A stretch of 64,000 nucleotides of DNA, taken from Actinomycetota bacterium. Lineage in GTDB: Bacteria; Actinomycetota; Actinomycetes; Nanopelagicales; Nanopelagicaceae. Of this stretch, positions 38,788-47,088 are shown piece after piece. Each line of letters starts with the position of its first letter. Position 1 is the stretch's first letter. Location: assembly GCA_009698615.1 (NCBI GenBank), contig WLPU01000001.1, positions 1 through 64,000 on the forward strand, written 5' to 3'. The position numbers and the translations under genes were made by a program. Under the pieces are notes generated by a model, which ran no database searches, was not told the origin of the DNA, and saw only the letters and a program-made list of their open reading frames with translations.

Positions 38788-39924
38788 TCATGGCGTAAAG
38801 AGATCGATCCCTCCAGTGAAATGCAGAACCGCCTTACGGTCAAGCTCTAGCGCAAGTCCTGGTTTCATCGGGATTGTTAACATTCCATCTGCGTCAAGAA
38901 CCCATGGTTTAGCCACGATTGCATCAATGTAAGCAGAACCCGTGCAGTACTCAACCAAATCGGTTCTTGGTAGGGCTGCTGCAAGTTGTAGGTCGACCGC
39001 AAGACCTACTGCGGTGTTCCAACCATGTGGGATCACTCGCACATGTTGATCTTCAGCAGTTTGTGCAATGCGCATAAATTCGCTGATACCACCAACTTTT
39101 GTAACGTCAGGCTGGATGATATTTACTAAACGATCCATAAGGTAAGGCTGAAAAGTTTGGCGGCGCGTGAGCACTTCGCCACCACTGATAGGTACAGGAC
39201 TAGCCGCAGTTAAGTCTGCAAAACCTTTGTAATCATCTGGAGTCATCGCTTCTTCAAACCATGCAACGTCATACTCTTTAAGCATGTGTGCGGTATTAAT
39301 TGCCCATTTAGGATCACTGTGCCAGTAGGCATCGCTACCACCGGCATCGACAGCTAAGAGAGAATTAGGGCCGATGGTTTTTCTGGCTGCTTCAACAATC
39401 GCACGATCAAGTTCTTTGTTAACGCGACCAAACGGCCCCCACCCGATCTTGAATGCAGTAAAACCCTGTTCCTTTAAATCAGAAAGTATTGGGATGAGCT
39501 TCTTAGGCTCATGCATGAGTACGGAGGCATATGGACGAACACGATTTCTATAGACGCCGCCGAGCAGACGAGAAATAGGTTGACCAGTTACCTGTCCTAA
39601 AATATCCCAGAGCGCAATGTCGATGCCGCTAATCGTGTGGGTGACAGATCCACCACGGCCTTGCCAAAATGTGTTTTGATGCAGTTTTTCAGAAACACGA
39701 GTCGGCTCCAAGGCGCTTTCACCAACAAATTGGTCCCGGAGTAAATCCAGCGAGGCTAAAACCAGGGCTTCGCTTGTAAAAACGCTTCCCACCCCGACAA
39801 CGCCTTCATCGGTGTGAACGCTTACGAGCGTATGGACTACATCCGAGGGTGTGAGTTCGTGTGACCAGCCCCCGGCGGGTGTCTCTCCGCGTAGTCCAGC
39901 GGCTCTAATTTCACGAATTTTCAC
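38788..39924 (-). CDS. Mandelate racemase/muconate lactonizing-type enolase-superfamily enzyme (probable sugar-acid dehydratase)
   Basis: 378 aa. An N-terminal capping domain is followed by a TIM-barrel. Metal ligands appear as Asp in LLAVDAGGSD, Glu in WFEEAM and Glu in ISGGEVL. The Lys of FKIGWGP, the Asp in QPDVTKVGG and the His in RVIPHGWNTA form the acid-base set of the mandelate-racemase subgroup, with Glu in DLVEYCTG. Most such enzymes dehydrate sugar acids (galactonate, mannonate, fuconate and others); the substrate cannot be read from sequence. The GTG at 39924 begins the minus-strand operon and shares its upstream region with the divergent importer. Confidence 0.88.
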   Translation of the reverse strand: MKIREIRAAGLRGETPAGGWSHELTPSDVVHTLVSVHTDEGVVGVGSVFTSEALVLASLDLLRDQFVGESALEPTRVSEKLHQNTFWQGRGGSVTHTISGIDIALWDILGQVTGQPISRLLGGVYRNRVRPYASVLMHEPKKLIPILSDLKEQGFTAFKIGWGPFGRVNKELDRAIVEAARKTIGPNSLLAVDAGGSDAYWHSDPKWAINTAHMLKEYDVAWFEEAMTPDDYKGFADLTAASPVPISGGEVLTRRQTFQPYLMDRLVNIIQPDVTKVGGISEFMRIAQTAEDQHVRVIPHGWNTAVGLAVDLQLAAALPRTDLVEYCTGSAYIDAIVAKPWVLDADGMLTIPMKPGLALELDRKAVLHFTGGIDLFTP

Positions 39925-39979
39925 AGTAACCCCATTTCACGCTCAATAATTTGGAAAAGTACTGGATAAGAAAAGTAAA

Positions 39980-40015
39980 GTCAACTGTTGACAATCGACG
40001 ATGCTTTGGCAGAAT
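39980..40015 (+). promoter_or_regulatory. Divergent-region palindrome and candidate importer promoter
   Basis: GTCAACTGTTGAC (39980-39992) is a perfect 13-bp palindrome. Its right half forms TTGACA (39988-39993), followed after 16 bp by CAGAAT (40010-40015), a plausible promoter for the SBP operon. An operator overlapping a -35 is a common repressor arrangement, and the GntR/FCD gene at the end of the operon is the obvious candidate. The leader after it contains a GGGGG-CTA-CCCCC hairpin at 40065-40077. Confidence 0.5.
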
Positions 40016-40097
40016 CTCACTAACTGTTTCCAGGCTCTGCCTTGGCACCAGGGTCTCAAAAAAAGGGGGCTACCCCCATTCGTCGACTGGAGGAAAT

Positions 40098-41651
40098 GTG
40101 AAGTTTCTAAAAGATAAATCATCTCTTACACATGATGTGAGTGCTCGTCGTAGAAATCTACGGTTCGGTGCTGCCATCTTGGTAAGCGCTTCCTTGGCTT
40201 TGGCATCAACAGCTGTTGCTGCTACTAGCGCATCTGCTGCACCAACTGGTCAACTCATAATCGCAAACGCTGAACCAATTACTGCTGCGTACTACGATCC
40301 ACACTCAGCATTTGGATTAGTTGATGCACAACTCGGCTCATTGGTATATGACACCCTGCTCTTGATGGATAAGAACGGCAAGCTATCACCAAGTCTTGCT
40401 TCATCCTATAAGCGCGTATCAAAAACTGAGGTAGATGTCGTAGTCCGTACCGGAGTGAAATTTCACGATGGTACAGCACTGACACCTGCAGATGTTGCTG
40501 CAAGCATTAACCGGGTAATCGTGAAGGATTCGCCATTGGCGTTTGCTCTCCTTGGCGCACCTGGCAAGGCAACCGTAAGTGGAGACACAGTAAAGATTGT
40601 TACCGATAAGCCTTTTGGTGCATTGGAAAACTCTCTTGCGGTAATTGCAATTGTCTCATCTGCTGACATTGCTAAGCCAGATAACTGGAAGGTCACTGCA
40701 AATGGAACTGGACCTTATACATTCGTTTCGTATAAGAACAACGACATTACTGTTACGGCCAATCCAAGCTACTGGGGCACTCAACCTAAAATCAAAACCA
40801 TAATCCTTCGCTACATCGAAGATACTCAAGCTCGCCAGAGTGCATTGCTGACTGGTCAGGTTGATATGTCTACTCGTGTTGGCCCTCAGGAGATCGCTGG
40901 AGTTAAAGGCAACAGCAGTTTCACTGTCTTCTCAAATCAAGGCCCACCTTCACAGATCATCTCGATCTGGACAGACCGTGGACCTCTGAAGGATCCAGCT
41001 TTGCGTCGTGCGATTTCTTACGCAATTGATCGCAAGACAATCAATGCTGTTATCCAAGGCGGAATGAACAATCTCGCCTTTAACGGTATGCCAACAAACA
41101 TGCCATTCTACAAGCCAGCTGCTGAGCACTATGCATACAACCCAGGAAAAGCGAAGGCGTTATTGAAGTCCCTTGGCTTCAACAACAACCTCACACTTAC
41201 TATGTCAACCAGCAGCTTGGTACCAAAACAAGCTGAGATTGACCAAGCAATTGTTGGATATCTGAAGGCTGTAGGCGTGACTGTTAAGTTGACTAAACTC
41301 GAAGTTGGAAAGTTCCGTACTACATATTCCGATTACGACATGTCACTTAACACTATTGCAACATTCAACAATGACCCTAGCTTTGCTCTCGGCATTTATG
41401 CCGGTGGTATCGGTAAGGCCGTGTTCCAATGGTCCGACGCTAAGTTCGATGCACTCTTTGCAGCGCAAAGAGATGATGCAGGTAGTACTCGTGGAGCTAA
41501 AGTCAACGCTGCACAGACCTACCTCTGGACTGTAGCTCGCACACTTTGGGTTAGTGATGAAAACTGGGTTTTCATTGTTAACAACAAGGTAAAGAACTAC
41601 ACCCGTTCACCATTGGTGGGTGAAGCTCTAATAGTCGACGCTTCTCTATAA
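40098..41651 (+). CDS. ABC transporter substrate-binding protein, family 5 (peptide/oligosaccharide type)
   Basis: 517 aa from the GTG at 40098, with GGAGG five bases upstream. An Arg-rich N-region and a hydrophobic stretch (FGAAILVSASLALASTAVA, about 24-42) form an export signal ending ASAAPTG, consistent with signal peptidase I or an uncleaved anchor. There is no lipobox cysteine, unusual for a Gram-positive SBP. The body is SBP_bac_5-like (SLVYDTLLLMDKNGKLSPSLASSYK, then VKFHDGTALTPADVAASINR). It captures peptides, oligosaccharides or similar solutes outside the membrane for the DppBCDF-like proteins encoded next. Confidence 0.93.
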   Translation: MKFLKDKSSLTHDVSARRRNLRFGAAILVSASLALASTAVAATSASAAPTGQLIIANAEPITAAYYDPHSAFGLVDAQLGSLVYDTLLLMDKNGKLSPSLASSYKRVSKTEVDVVVRTGVKFHDGTALTPADVAASINRVIVKDSPLAFALLGAPGKATVSGDTVKIVTDKPFGALENSLAVIAIVSSADIAKPDNWKVTANGTGPYTFVSYKNNDITVTANPSYWGTQPKIKTIILRYIEDTQARQSALLTGQVDMSTRVGPQEIAGVKGNSSFTVFSNQGPPSQIISIWTDRGPLKDPALRRAISYAIDRKTINAVIQGGMNNLAFNGMPTNMPFYKPAAEHYAYNPGKAKALLKSLGFNNNLTLTMSTSSLVPKQAEIDQAIVGYLKAVGVTVKLTKLEVGKFRTTYSDYDMSLNTIATFNNDPSFALGIYAGGIGKAVFQWSDAKFDALFAAQRDDAGSTRGAKVNAAQTYLWTVARTLWVSDENWVFIVNNKVKNYTRSPLVGEALIVDASL

Positions 41652-41679
41652 AGTAACGAGGGTAAAATATAGAAAGGGG

Positions 41680-41760
41680 CGGACACTGTGAGGTTCTTCT
41701 TATCGCGGGTTGCGCAAGCACTCGTGATTGTAAGCGGCATCACAGTGTCCGTCTTTTTTA
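41680..41760 (+). terminator. Long inverted repeat with T-tract enclosing the first permease start
   Basis: CGGACACTGTGA (41680-41691) and TCACAGTGTCCG (41740-41751) are perfect 12-bp inverted repeats separated by 48 nt, followed at once by TCTTTTTT (41752-41759). The permease GTG (41688-41690) lies within the left arm and its ribosome site AGAAAGGGG lies just before it. The structure could terminate part of the transcripts after the SBP gene and hide the permease start, giving more SBP than permease. Confidence 0.6.
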
Positions 41761-42614
41761 TGCTCCGTTTTACTGCAGGTGACCCGGCTCGAATCCGCGG
41801 GAACTTATTTTCTACGAACGAAGTCTTAGATGAGTACCGTCGTCAATTCGGAACAGATCGAACAGTCTTTCAACAATTTGCAACATTTCTCAATGGTGTA
41901 ATCCACGGAAGCCTGGGAAATAGTTTTAGGTATCAGGAGCCAGTAACTGGACTTGTCTTACCTGCCCTTCGCCACACGATGCTTCTGGGCATGACGGCAC
42001 TACTTATCTCTCTTTCCCTAGCAATTTTACTTGGCACAATCTCTGCTCGTAATCCTCGTGGGTTGGTAGCGCGAGCAAGCGGGGTACTGGCCATCTTCGG
42101 GCAAAGCGCCCCATTGTTTTGGATCGGCTTGCTGCTCATAAGTTTATTTTCAGTCAACTTAGGTTGGTTACCATCAGGCGGCTTTACTAGTTGGAAGAAT
42201 TTAATTCTGCCAGCAGTTACATTGGCCATGAATATATTGCCTTCAGAGATGCGAGTGCTATCTGCCAGCGTGAAGGCAGAGCTAGATGAGGATTATGTAA
42301 GAACGGCGCATGCCTTTGGTCTTGCCCGCTGGAGGGTCTATTTTGTACATGTACTACGAAATGCGTGCTTGCCACTTCTTACTGTTGTTGGCAACGATAT
42401 GGGAATGCTCCTTGGTGGCGCGATAGTCGCCGAAGTTGTCTTTAACTTTCCCGGAATCGGCACACTCGCTTTGGTAGGACTTAATGCTCGCGACTATCCT
42501 CTTTTGCAGGGAGTAACAATTGTTGCTGCATGCACCTTTGTACTCGTGAATTTATTGGTAGATCTTCTCTACACCGTGATCAATCCGCGCGTGCGCTTGG
42601 GTGGAGCGACGTGA
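41688..42614 (+). CDS. ABC transporter permease (DppB-like)
   Basis: 308 aa with six membrane helices. The N-terminal helix (RVAQALVIVSGITVSVFFMLRFTAGDPA) is typical of DppB/OppB permeases, and the EAA-type loop that contacts the ATPase reads ELDEDYVRTAHAFGLARWRVYFVHVLRNACLP. It forms half of the membrane channel. The GTG at 41688 sits in a hairpin arm. The stop overlaps the next permease's start by 4 bp (GTGA). Confidence 0.94.
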   Translation: MRFFLSRVAQALVIVSGITVSVFFMLRFTAGDPARIRGNLFSTNEVLDEYRRQFGTDRTVFQQFATFLNGVIHGSLGNSFRYQEPVTGLVLPALRHTMLLGMTALLISLSLAILLGTISARNPRGLVARASGVLAIFGQSAPLFWIGLLLISLFSVNLGWLPSGGFTSWKNLILPAVTLAMNILPSEMRVLSASVKAELDEDYVRTAHAFGLARWRVYFVHVLRNACLPLLTVVGNDMGMLLGGAIVAEVVFNFPGIGTLALVGLNARDYPLLQGVTIVAACTFVLVNLLVDLLYTVINPRVRLGGAT

Positions 42615-43510
42615 AAGAGAAATACCGTGGACGCGGTTTATTGATATTTAGTTCCATACTCATGGGTCTAATTGTTGTTGTTGGGCTATTAGGCCCCTTC
42701 CTATTAGTTGACCCTCTTGATCAAGATCTCATCAGCGCCATGAAGCCACCGTTTTCAGCGCATCACATATTAGGGACCGATCCTCTTGGAAGAGACATTC
42801 TAAGTCGCATCGCAAGCGGTGCTCGGGTCTCGTTAATCGTCTCTATTTTAGGAATGATCGGATCCCTCACCGTGGGTACCATCATGGGGCTTATATCTGG
42901 CGCACGAAATAGATGGTTGGCATGGGCAAGTGATCGCCTGATTGATGTGCAAATGGCATTTCCTTATATTCTTCTTGCAATAGTGATTGTTTCTGCGACA
43001 ACCGCCTCGCTCCCAATTTTGATCCTATTAATGGTTTTGGCTGGCTGGGCCTCTGCTGCTCGAGTAATACGAAGCATTGTGTTGAGTGAACGCCCAAAGG
43101 ATTATGTAAAAGCCGCCGAGCTAGTTGGAGCGGATCAAAAGCGAGTTCTAATTAGGTACATCGGGCCCACTCTTGTGCCAGCAATTTTTACAATCGCACC
43201 GTTGCAAGCATCAGCCATGATTGTTATGGAAGCGACGCTCTCTTTCCTAGGCCTTGGTGTACAACCACCAACACCAAGTTGGGGCGGCATGCTCTTAGAA
43301 GGCAAGGTTTATTTGAGCGAAGCTTGGTGGCTAACAACAATTCCCGGAATTGCCATTGCAATCACGTGCGCGGCATTAATTGGCATAGGCGAAGGTCTTT
43401 CGGTCAAACTGCGAGGAGATCGTCGTCGTCGAGTTGACCCCTCTCAATCAGAAACGGTTAACGCTAAGTCGAACTCCACAAAACTAAATTCTGGCGGCGA
43501 TAAATCATGA
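42611..43510 (+). CDS. ABC transporter permease (DppC-like)
   Basis: 299 aa from the GTG at 42611, which overlaps the previous stop; a longer in-frame reading would enter the upstream gene. The opening helix and FSAHHILGTDPLGRDILSRIASGARVSL are DppC signatures. The coupling loop reads KDYVKAAELVGADQKRVLIRYIGPTLVPA. Six hydrophobic helices are seen. It is the second channel half. It overlaps the ATPase gene by 4 bp. Confidence 0.94.
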   Translation: MKEKYRGRGLLIFSSILMGLIVVVGLLGPFLLVDPLDQDLISAMKPPFSAHHILGTDPLGRDILSRIASGARVSLIVSILGMIGSLTVGTIMGLISGARNRWLAWASDRLIDVQMAFPYILLAIVIVSATTASLPILILLMVLAGWASAARVIRSIVLSERPKDYVKAAELVGADQKRVLIRYIGPTLVPAIFTIAPLQASAMIVMEATLSFLGLGVQPPTPSWGGMLLEGKVYLSEAWWLTTIPGIAIAITCAALIGIGEGLSVKLRGDRRRRVDPSQSETVNAKSNSTKLNSGGDKS

Positions 43511-44532
43511 TAACCGCAAGAATGGATTCTCAAGCAGAAGCATTGCTTTCAATTAGGGGTTTAACTATTGCGCTAGATGATCGACCCGGAACTTCACCGG
43601 TAGTTCAAAATTTAACTTTTGACGTTCGCGAAGGCGAGTGCGTAGGAATTGTAGGCGAGTCTGGTTCTGGAAAATCGCTCAGCAGTTTGGCTCTTTTAAA
43701 CATGTTGCCCAAAGGTGTGCACATCTCTAGTGGCAGCATCATTGCTGCGGGTAAAGATCTTACAAAGGCAAACGAGAGAGAGTTAAGAGATGTGCGTGGG
43801 TCATTAGTCTCGATGGTTTTCCAAGATCCAGGGGCAGCTCTCAACCCAAGTCGTACGGTTGGAAAACTTCTCGCGGATGTACTTCATGCCCATTCGGATT
43901 TATCTCGCGAATCAATTCGGGAAAGAAGTATCGCCGTGTTGAATGACGTCGGGTTTCCAGATCCAGAAAGTCGCTTAAAAAGTTTTCCATTTCAGTTGAG
44001 TGGGGGCTTGCGACAAAGAGTTGCTATCGCGATGGCACTAATTAATCGGCCGAGAATTTTGGTCGCAGATGAACCGACCACGAGCCTTGACGTCTCAGTC
44101 CAAAAAGGTATTTTGCAGCTGATCCGTCGTAGAACTACTGAAGATCGAATCGGGTGCGTCTTTGTAAGTCATGATCTTGGTGTCATTGCCGAGGTAGCCG
44201 ATCGTGTAGTCATTATGTATTCAGGCCAAGTTGTTGAAGAAGGTCCAGTAGCAAACGTGCTCACCAATCCACGCCACCCGTATACCCGAGGCTTAATAGC
44301 GTCTGCTCCAAACATGACAAGCACTCTTGCAAATCCGCTGCGCCCAATCCCAGGCTCTTTACCATCGGTTGGACGCACACCAAACGGATGTGCTTTTCAA
44401 GACCGCTGCCCGGATAAATCCAAAGGACAGTGCGCACCACAAGATCCTTCGTGGACTACTGACTCCAAAAATCCTTCACACCGCTGGCTATGCCATGATT
44501 CAAGCAATTCCAGAGCAAAGGCTTCGTTATGA
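43507..44532 (+). CDS. ABC transporter ATP-binding protein (DppD-like)
   Basis: 341 aa. Walker A GESGSGKSLSSLAL (about 49-62), signature LSGGLRQRVAIAMAL, Walker B ILVADEPTTSLDVSVQ and H-loop FVSHDLGVIAE are intact. The oligopeptide-transporter C-terminal domain is present with CAFQDRCPDKSKGQC and WLC. It energises import together with the DppF-like partner encoded next, overlapping by 4 bp. Confidence 0.95.
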   Translation: MITARMDSQAEALLSIRGLTIALDDRPGTSPVVQNLTFDVREGECVGIVGESGSGKSLSSLALLNMLPKGVHISSGSIIAAGKDLTKANERELRDVRGSLVSMVFQDPGAALNPSRTVGKLLADVLHAHSDLSRESIRERSIAVLNDVGFPDPESRLKSFPFQLSGGLRQRVAIAMALINRPRILVADEPTTSLDVSVQKGILQLIRRRTTEDRIGCVFVSHDLGVIAEVADRVVIMYSGQVVEEGPVANVLTNPRHPYTRGLIASAPNMTSTLANPLRPIPGSLPSVGRTPNGCAFQDRCPDKSKGQCAPQDPSWTTDSKNPSHRWLCHDSSNSRAKASL

Positions 44533-45311
44533 AACCCTTATTAGAAGCCACGGGGATTGTTAAAGAATTCCGAGGACGAGGTCGCTCACTTGATGTTCTA
44601 GCCCTTGATGGAGTTGATTTTTCAATCATGCCGGGTGAAGTGGTTGGCATAGTAGGAGAAAGCGGATCCGGAAAGAGCACCTTGTCTCGAATTCTTGTTG
44701 GAATCGAACAAGCCACTAAAGGCGTTGTACGACACAACGGCGAGGAAGTTAACACCCCAGCAGATTGGCGCAAACTGCGTTTCGATGCGCAATATATTTT
44801 CCAAGACCCGTATCTCTCACTTGCTCCGCACATGAGTGTGGGTCAGAGCATCGGTGACGGACTAGAGATTCGTGGCGAAGGTACTCCGGCTGATCGAGCC
44901 AAGCGCATTGCCACCACTCTTGAAATGGTTGGACTCAAAGCCTCGGATGCGCAGTCCTATCCAGCAGTATTCAGTGGCGGTCAGCGACAGCGCATTAGTT
45001 TAGCGCGCGCATTAGTGCTCAATCCCAAAGTTATTATCTGTGATGAAATAGTTTCAGGCCTTGACGTTTCTGTTCAGGCACAAATTCTTAATCTTTTAGT
45101 AGAGCTTCACCGCGAACACGGAGTGGGCTTAGTCTTCGTTTCTCACGACTTGCGAGTTGTTAAATACTTGTGCCAAAGAATTCTTGTTATGCATCGTGGC
45201 TTAGTTGTTGAATCCAATAGCACTGAAAAACTTTTTTCTAATCCGCAACACGAGTACACACAGCATCTATTGAGCTGTGTTCCTGCTGGACTATCCCCGT
45301 CAGGCGTGTGA
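44529..45311 (+). CDS. ABC transporter ATP-binding protein (DppF-like)
   Basis: 260 aa. Walker A GESGSGKSTLSRIL, signature FSGGQRQRISLARAL, Walker B VIICDEIVSGLDVSVQ and H-loop FVSHDLRVVKY are present. The proline usually after the Walker B DE is Ile here; the catalytic Glu is kept. It is shorter than DppD because it lacks the C-terminal oligopeptide domain. It forms the ATPase heterodimer of the importer. Confidence 0.94.
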   Translation: MKPLLEATGIVKEFRGRGRSLDVLALDGVDFSIMPGEVVGIVGESGSGKSTLSRILVGIEQATKGVVRHNGEEVNTPADWRKLRFDAQYIFQDPYLSLAPHMSVGQSIGDGLEIRGEGTPADRAKRIATTLEMVGLKASDAQSYPAVFSGGQRQRISLARALVLNPKVIICDEIVSGLDVSVQAQILNLLVELHREHGVGLVFVSHDLRVVKYLCQRILVMHRGLVVESNSTEKLFSNPQHEYTQHLLSCVPAGLSPSGV

Positions 45312-45314
45312 CTC

Positions 45315-46352
45315 ATGGAAAAGTGGGACCGTAACTGGGGTTGTCGCGTTGACATAGATGCAACTTCGCGCGGATGGGAAAGCGCAGTCTTACAAAACTC
45401 TAAATTGCGCGTCACAATTCTTATAGGTAAAGGCTGTGATGTTGTTGAGGTGCTCTACAAGCCGCGCGATATGGACATCACGCCTCGTACGGGACGTGGA
45501 CTCAGAAGGAGAGATGAAGCAGTTGCTGCGCCGTGGTCTGAGATGGGCTCTTTCCTAGATCAATATGAAGGTGGTTGGCAAGAGATTTTGCCGCATGGCG
45601 GCCAACCAGGAACTTTTCAAGGTGCTTCGTTTGCACAACACGGTGAGTCCAGTCGTCTTCCTTGGAAAGTAAGCATTGTGGAAGATAGCTCAGAAAGAGT
45701 TGAAATTTTGTGTACTTCACGATTATCGATCATGCCTTTTTATATGGAGAAGCGTTTTAGTCTTAGTGGAAATAGCGCGACTCTCACCATGAGTTCGATG
45801 GTTAAAAATGAAGGAGCCGTTGAACTTCCAGTAATGGCTGGGCATCATCTTGCCTACGGGGCACCCTTTATTGGTCCAGGTGCAACGATTGAAATGCCTC
45901 AAGGCACAACTTATAGCGCACACGCCGCAACCGTTTTTGAAACCGGACGGCGCAGTAATGGCGCATCTGGCACGTGGCCAAAAATGACAAGTGATACTGG
46001 TGCAGAAATTGATATGAGCGTATTACCTCCTAAAGGAACTAAGAGCGATCTGCACTACATCAAACCCTTGGAAGGTTGGTATGCCATCACTTCTGCAGAT
46101 GAATCCATCACAGCAAAAGTTATGTGGGATAACAAATCACAACCCTATCTATGGTTCTGGCAAGAATTTGGAGCTGGTAGGACATACCCCTGGTGGGGAA
46201 TGGAATATCTACTCGGCCTTGAACCATGGACCAGCGCTCCTGGTTCGGGGCTTGCCGATGCTGTAGCCGCTGGAACTGCTCCACACATTAAGCCCGGAGA
46301 TTCAATTTCTACCGCACTATCTGTGCACATAGATGAAAGGAAAAGTAGATGA
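45315..46352 (+). CDS. Galactose-mutarotase-like protein (DUF4432/aldose epimerase fold)
   Basis: 345 aa. It reads as a carbohydrate-binding beta-sandwich of the galactose mutarotase-like superfamily: VTILIGKGCDVVEVLYKPRDMDITPRTG near the start, WQEILPHGGQPGTFQGASFAQHGE, and VMAGHHLAYGAPFIGPG. His residues in HGE and HHLAYG may act as in aldose 1-epimerases. There is no signal peptide. It begins three bases after the importer ATPase and overlaps PIG-L copy 2 by 4 bp, so it belongs to the import operon and points to a sugar-like substrate. The exact reaction is not known. Confidence 0.72.
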   Translation: MEKWDRNWGCRVDIDATSRGWESAVLQNSKLRVTILIGKGCDVVEVLYKPRDMDITPRTGRGLRRRDEAVAAPWSEMGSFLDQYEGGWQEILPHGGQPGTFQGASFAQHGESSRLPWKVSIVEDSSERVEILCTSRLSIMPFYMEKRFSLSGNSATLTMSSMVKNEGAVELPVMAGHHLAYGAPFIGPGATIEMPQGTTYSAHAATVFETGRRSNGASGTWPKMTSDTGAEIDMSVLPPKGTKSDLHYIKPLEGWYAITSADESITAKVMWDNKSQPYLWFWQEFGAGRTYPWWGMEYLLGLEPWTSAPGSGLADAVAAGTAPHIKPGDSISTALSVHIDERKSR

Positions 46353-47053
46353 GAATACTTGCCATTGGAGCCCACCCAGATGATGTAGAGATTTTATGTA
46401 GTGGCACTTTAGCCCTCTGCGCTGAACGCGGAGATCAAATCTTTATCGCCATCGCTACAAATGGAAATGTTGGTACGGGCGATCCAGCCATCACACGCGA
46501 GCAAATAGGGGCAACCCGACATGAAGAAGCGAAGAAGTCAGTAGCTCACATCGGAGCAACGTTGATTTGGATGGATTTTGATGATGAATGGCTTTTCAAT
46601 AATCAAGAAACTCGAGAACGCTTTATCGACGCTATCCGAGAAGCACGCCCAGATGTGATGATTATTCATGATCTTAACGATTACCACCCTGATCATCGCA
46701 TCGCCGGGGCTATAGCGCGGGATTGTCGTATTCCCGCTAGCGTTCCGTTGGTGAAGACTAAATTCCCCGAAACACCGATCCCAACAGTTTTTGCAATGGA
46801 TACGGTTTTAGGAAATAGTTTCGAACCTGAGTTCTACGTTAATATTTCATCCGTGATTGAAACTAAGAAAAAGATGTTACTTAGTCATCACAGCCAGGCT
46901 GCCTGGTTGAAGCATGTTTTCGGAACTGAGATAACTGACAACATGTTGATCCAGGGAAAGTTTCGTGGAGCTCAAGCTGGTTACGAGTATGCGGAAGGTT
47001 TCAAATTGATGCACGACTGGCCACACACTGGAGACTCGAGGTTACTGCCATAA
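46349..47053 (+). CDS. PIG-L family deacetylase, copy 2
   Basis: 234 aa. It keeps AHPDDVE and NDYHPDHR, the zinc and catalytic motifs of PIG-L/LmbE proteins. It differs from copy 1 (36977-37693) at about 54 of 234 aligned positions by manual count and aligns without gaps. The invariant blocks include FIAIATNGNVGTGDP and VPLVKTKFPETPIPT. It overlaps the mutarotase-like gene by 4 bp, so it is translated with the importer. It probably removes an acyl group from the imported compound, but that is inference. Confidence 0.88.
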   Translation: MRILAIGAHPDDVEILCSGTLALCAERGDQIFIAIATNGNVGTGDPAITREQIGATRHEEAKKSVAHIGATLIWMDFDDEWLFNNQETRERFIDAIREARPDVMIIHDLNDYHPDHRIAGAIARDCRIPASVPLVKTKFPETPIPTVFAMDTVLGNSFEPEFYVNISSVIETKKKMLLSHHSQAAWLKHVFGTEITDNMLIQGKFRGAQAGYEYAEGFKLMHDWPHTGDSRLLP

Positions 47054-47088
47054 AACTTCGCTCAGCTAAATCTTCCCCGAAAACAAGC

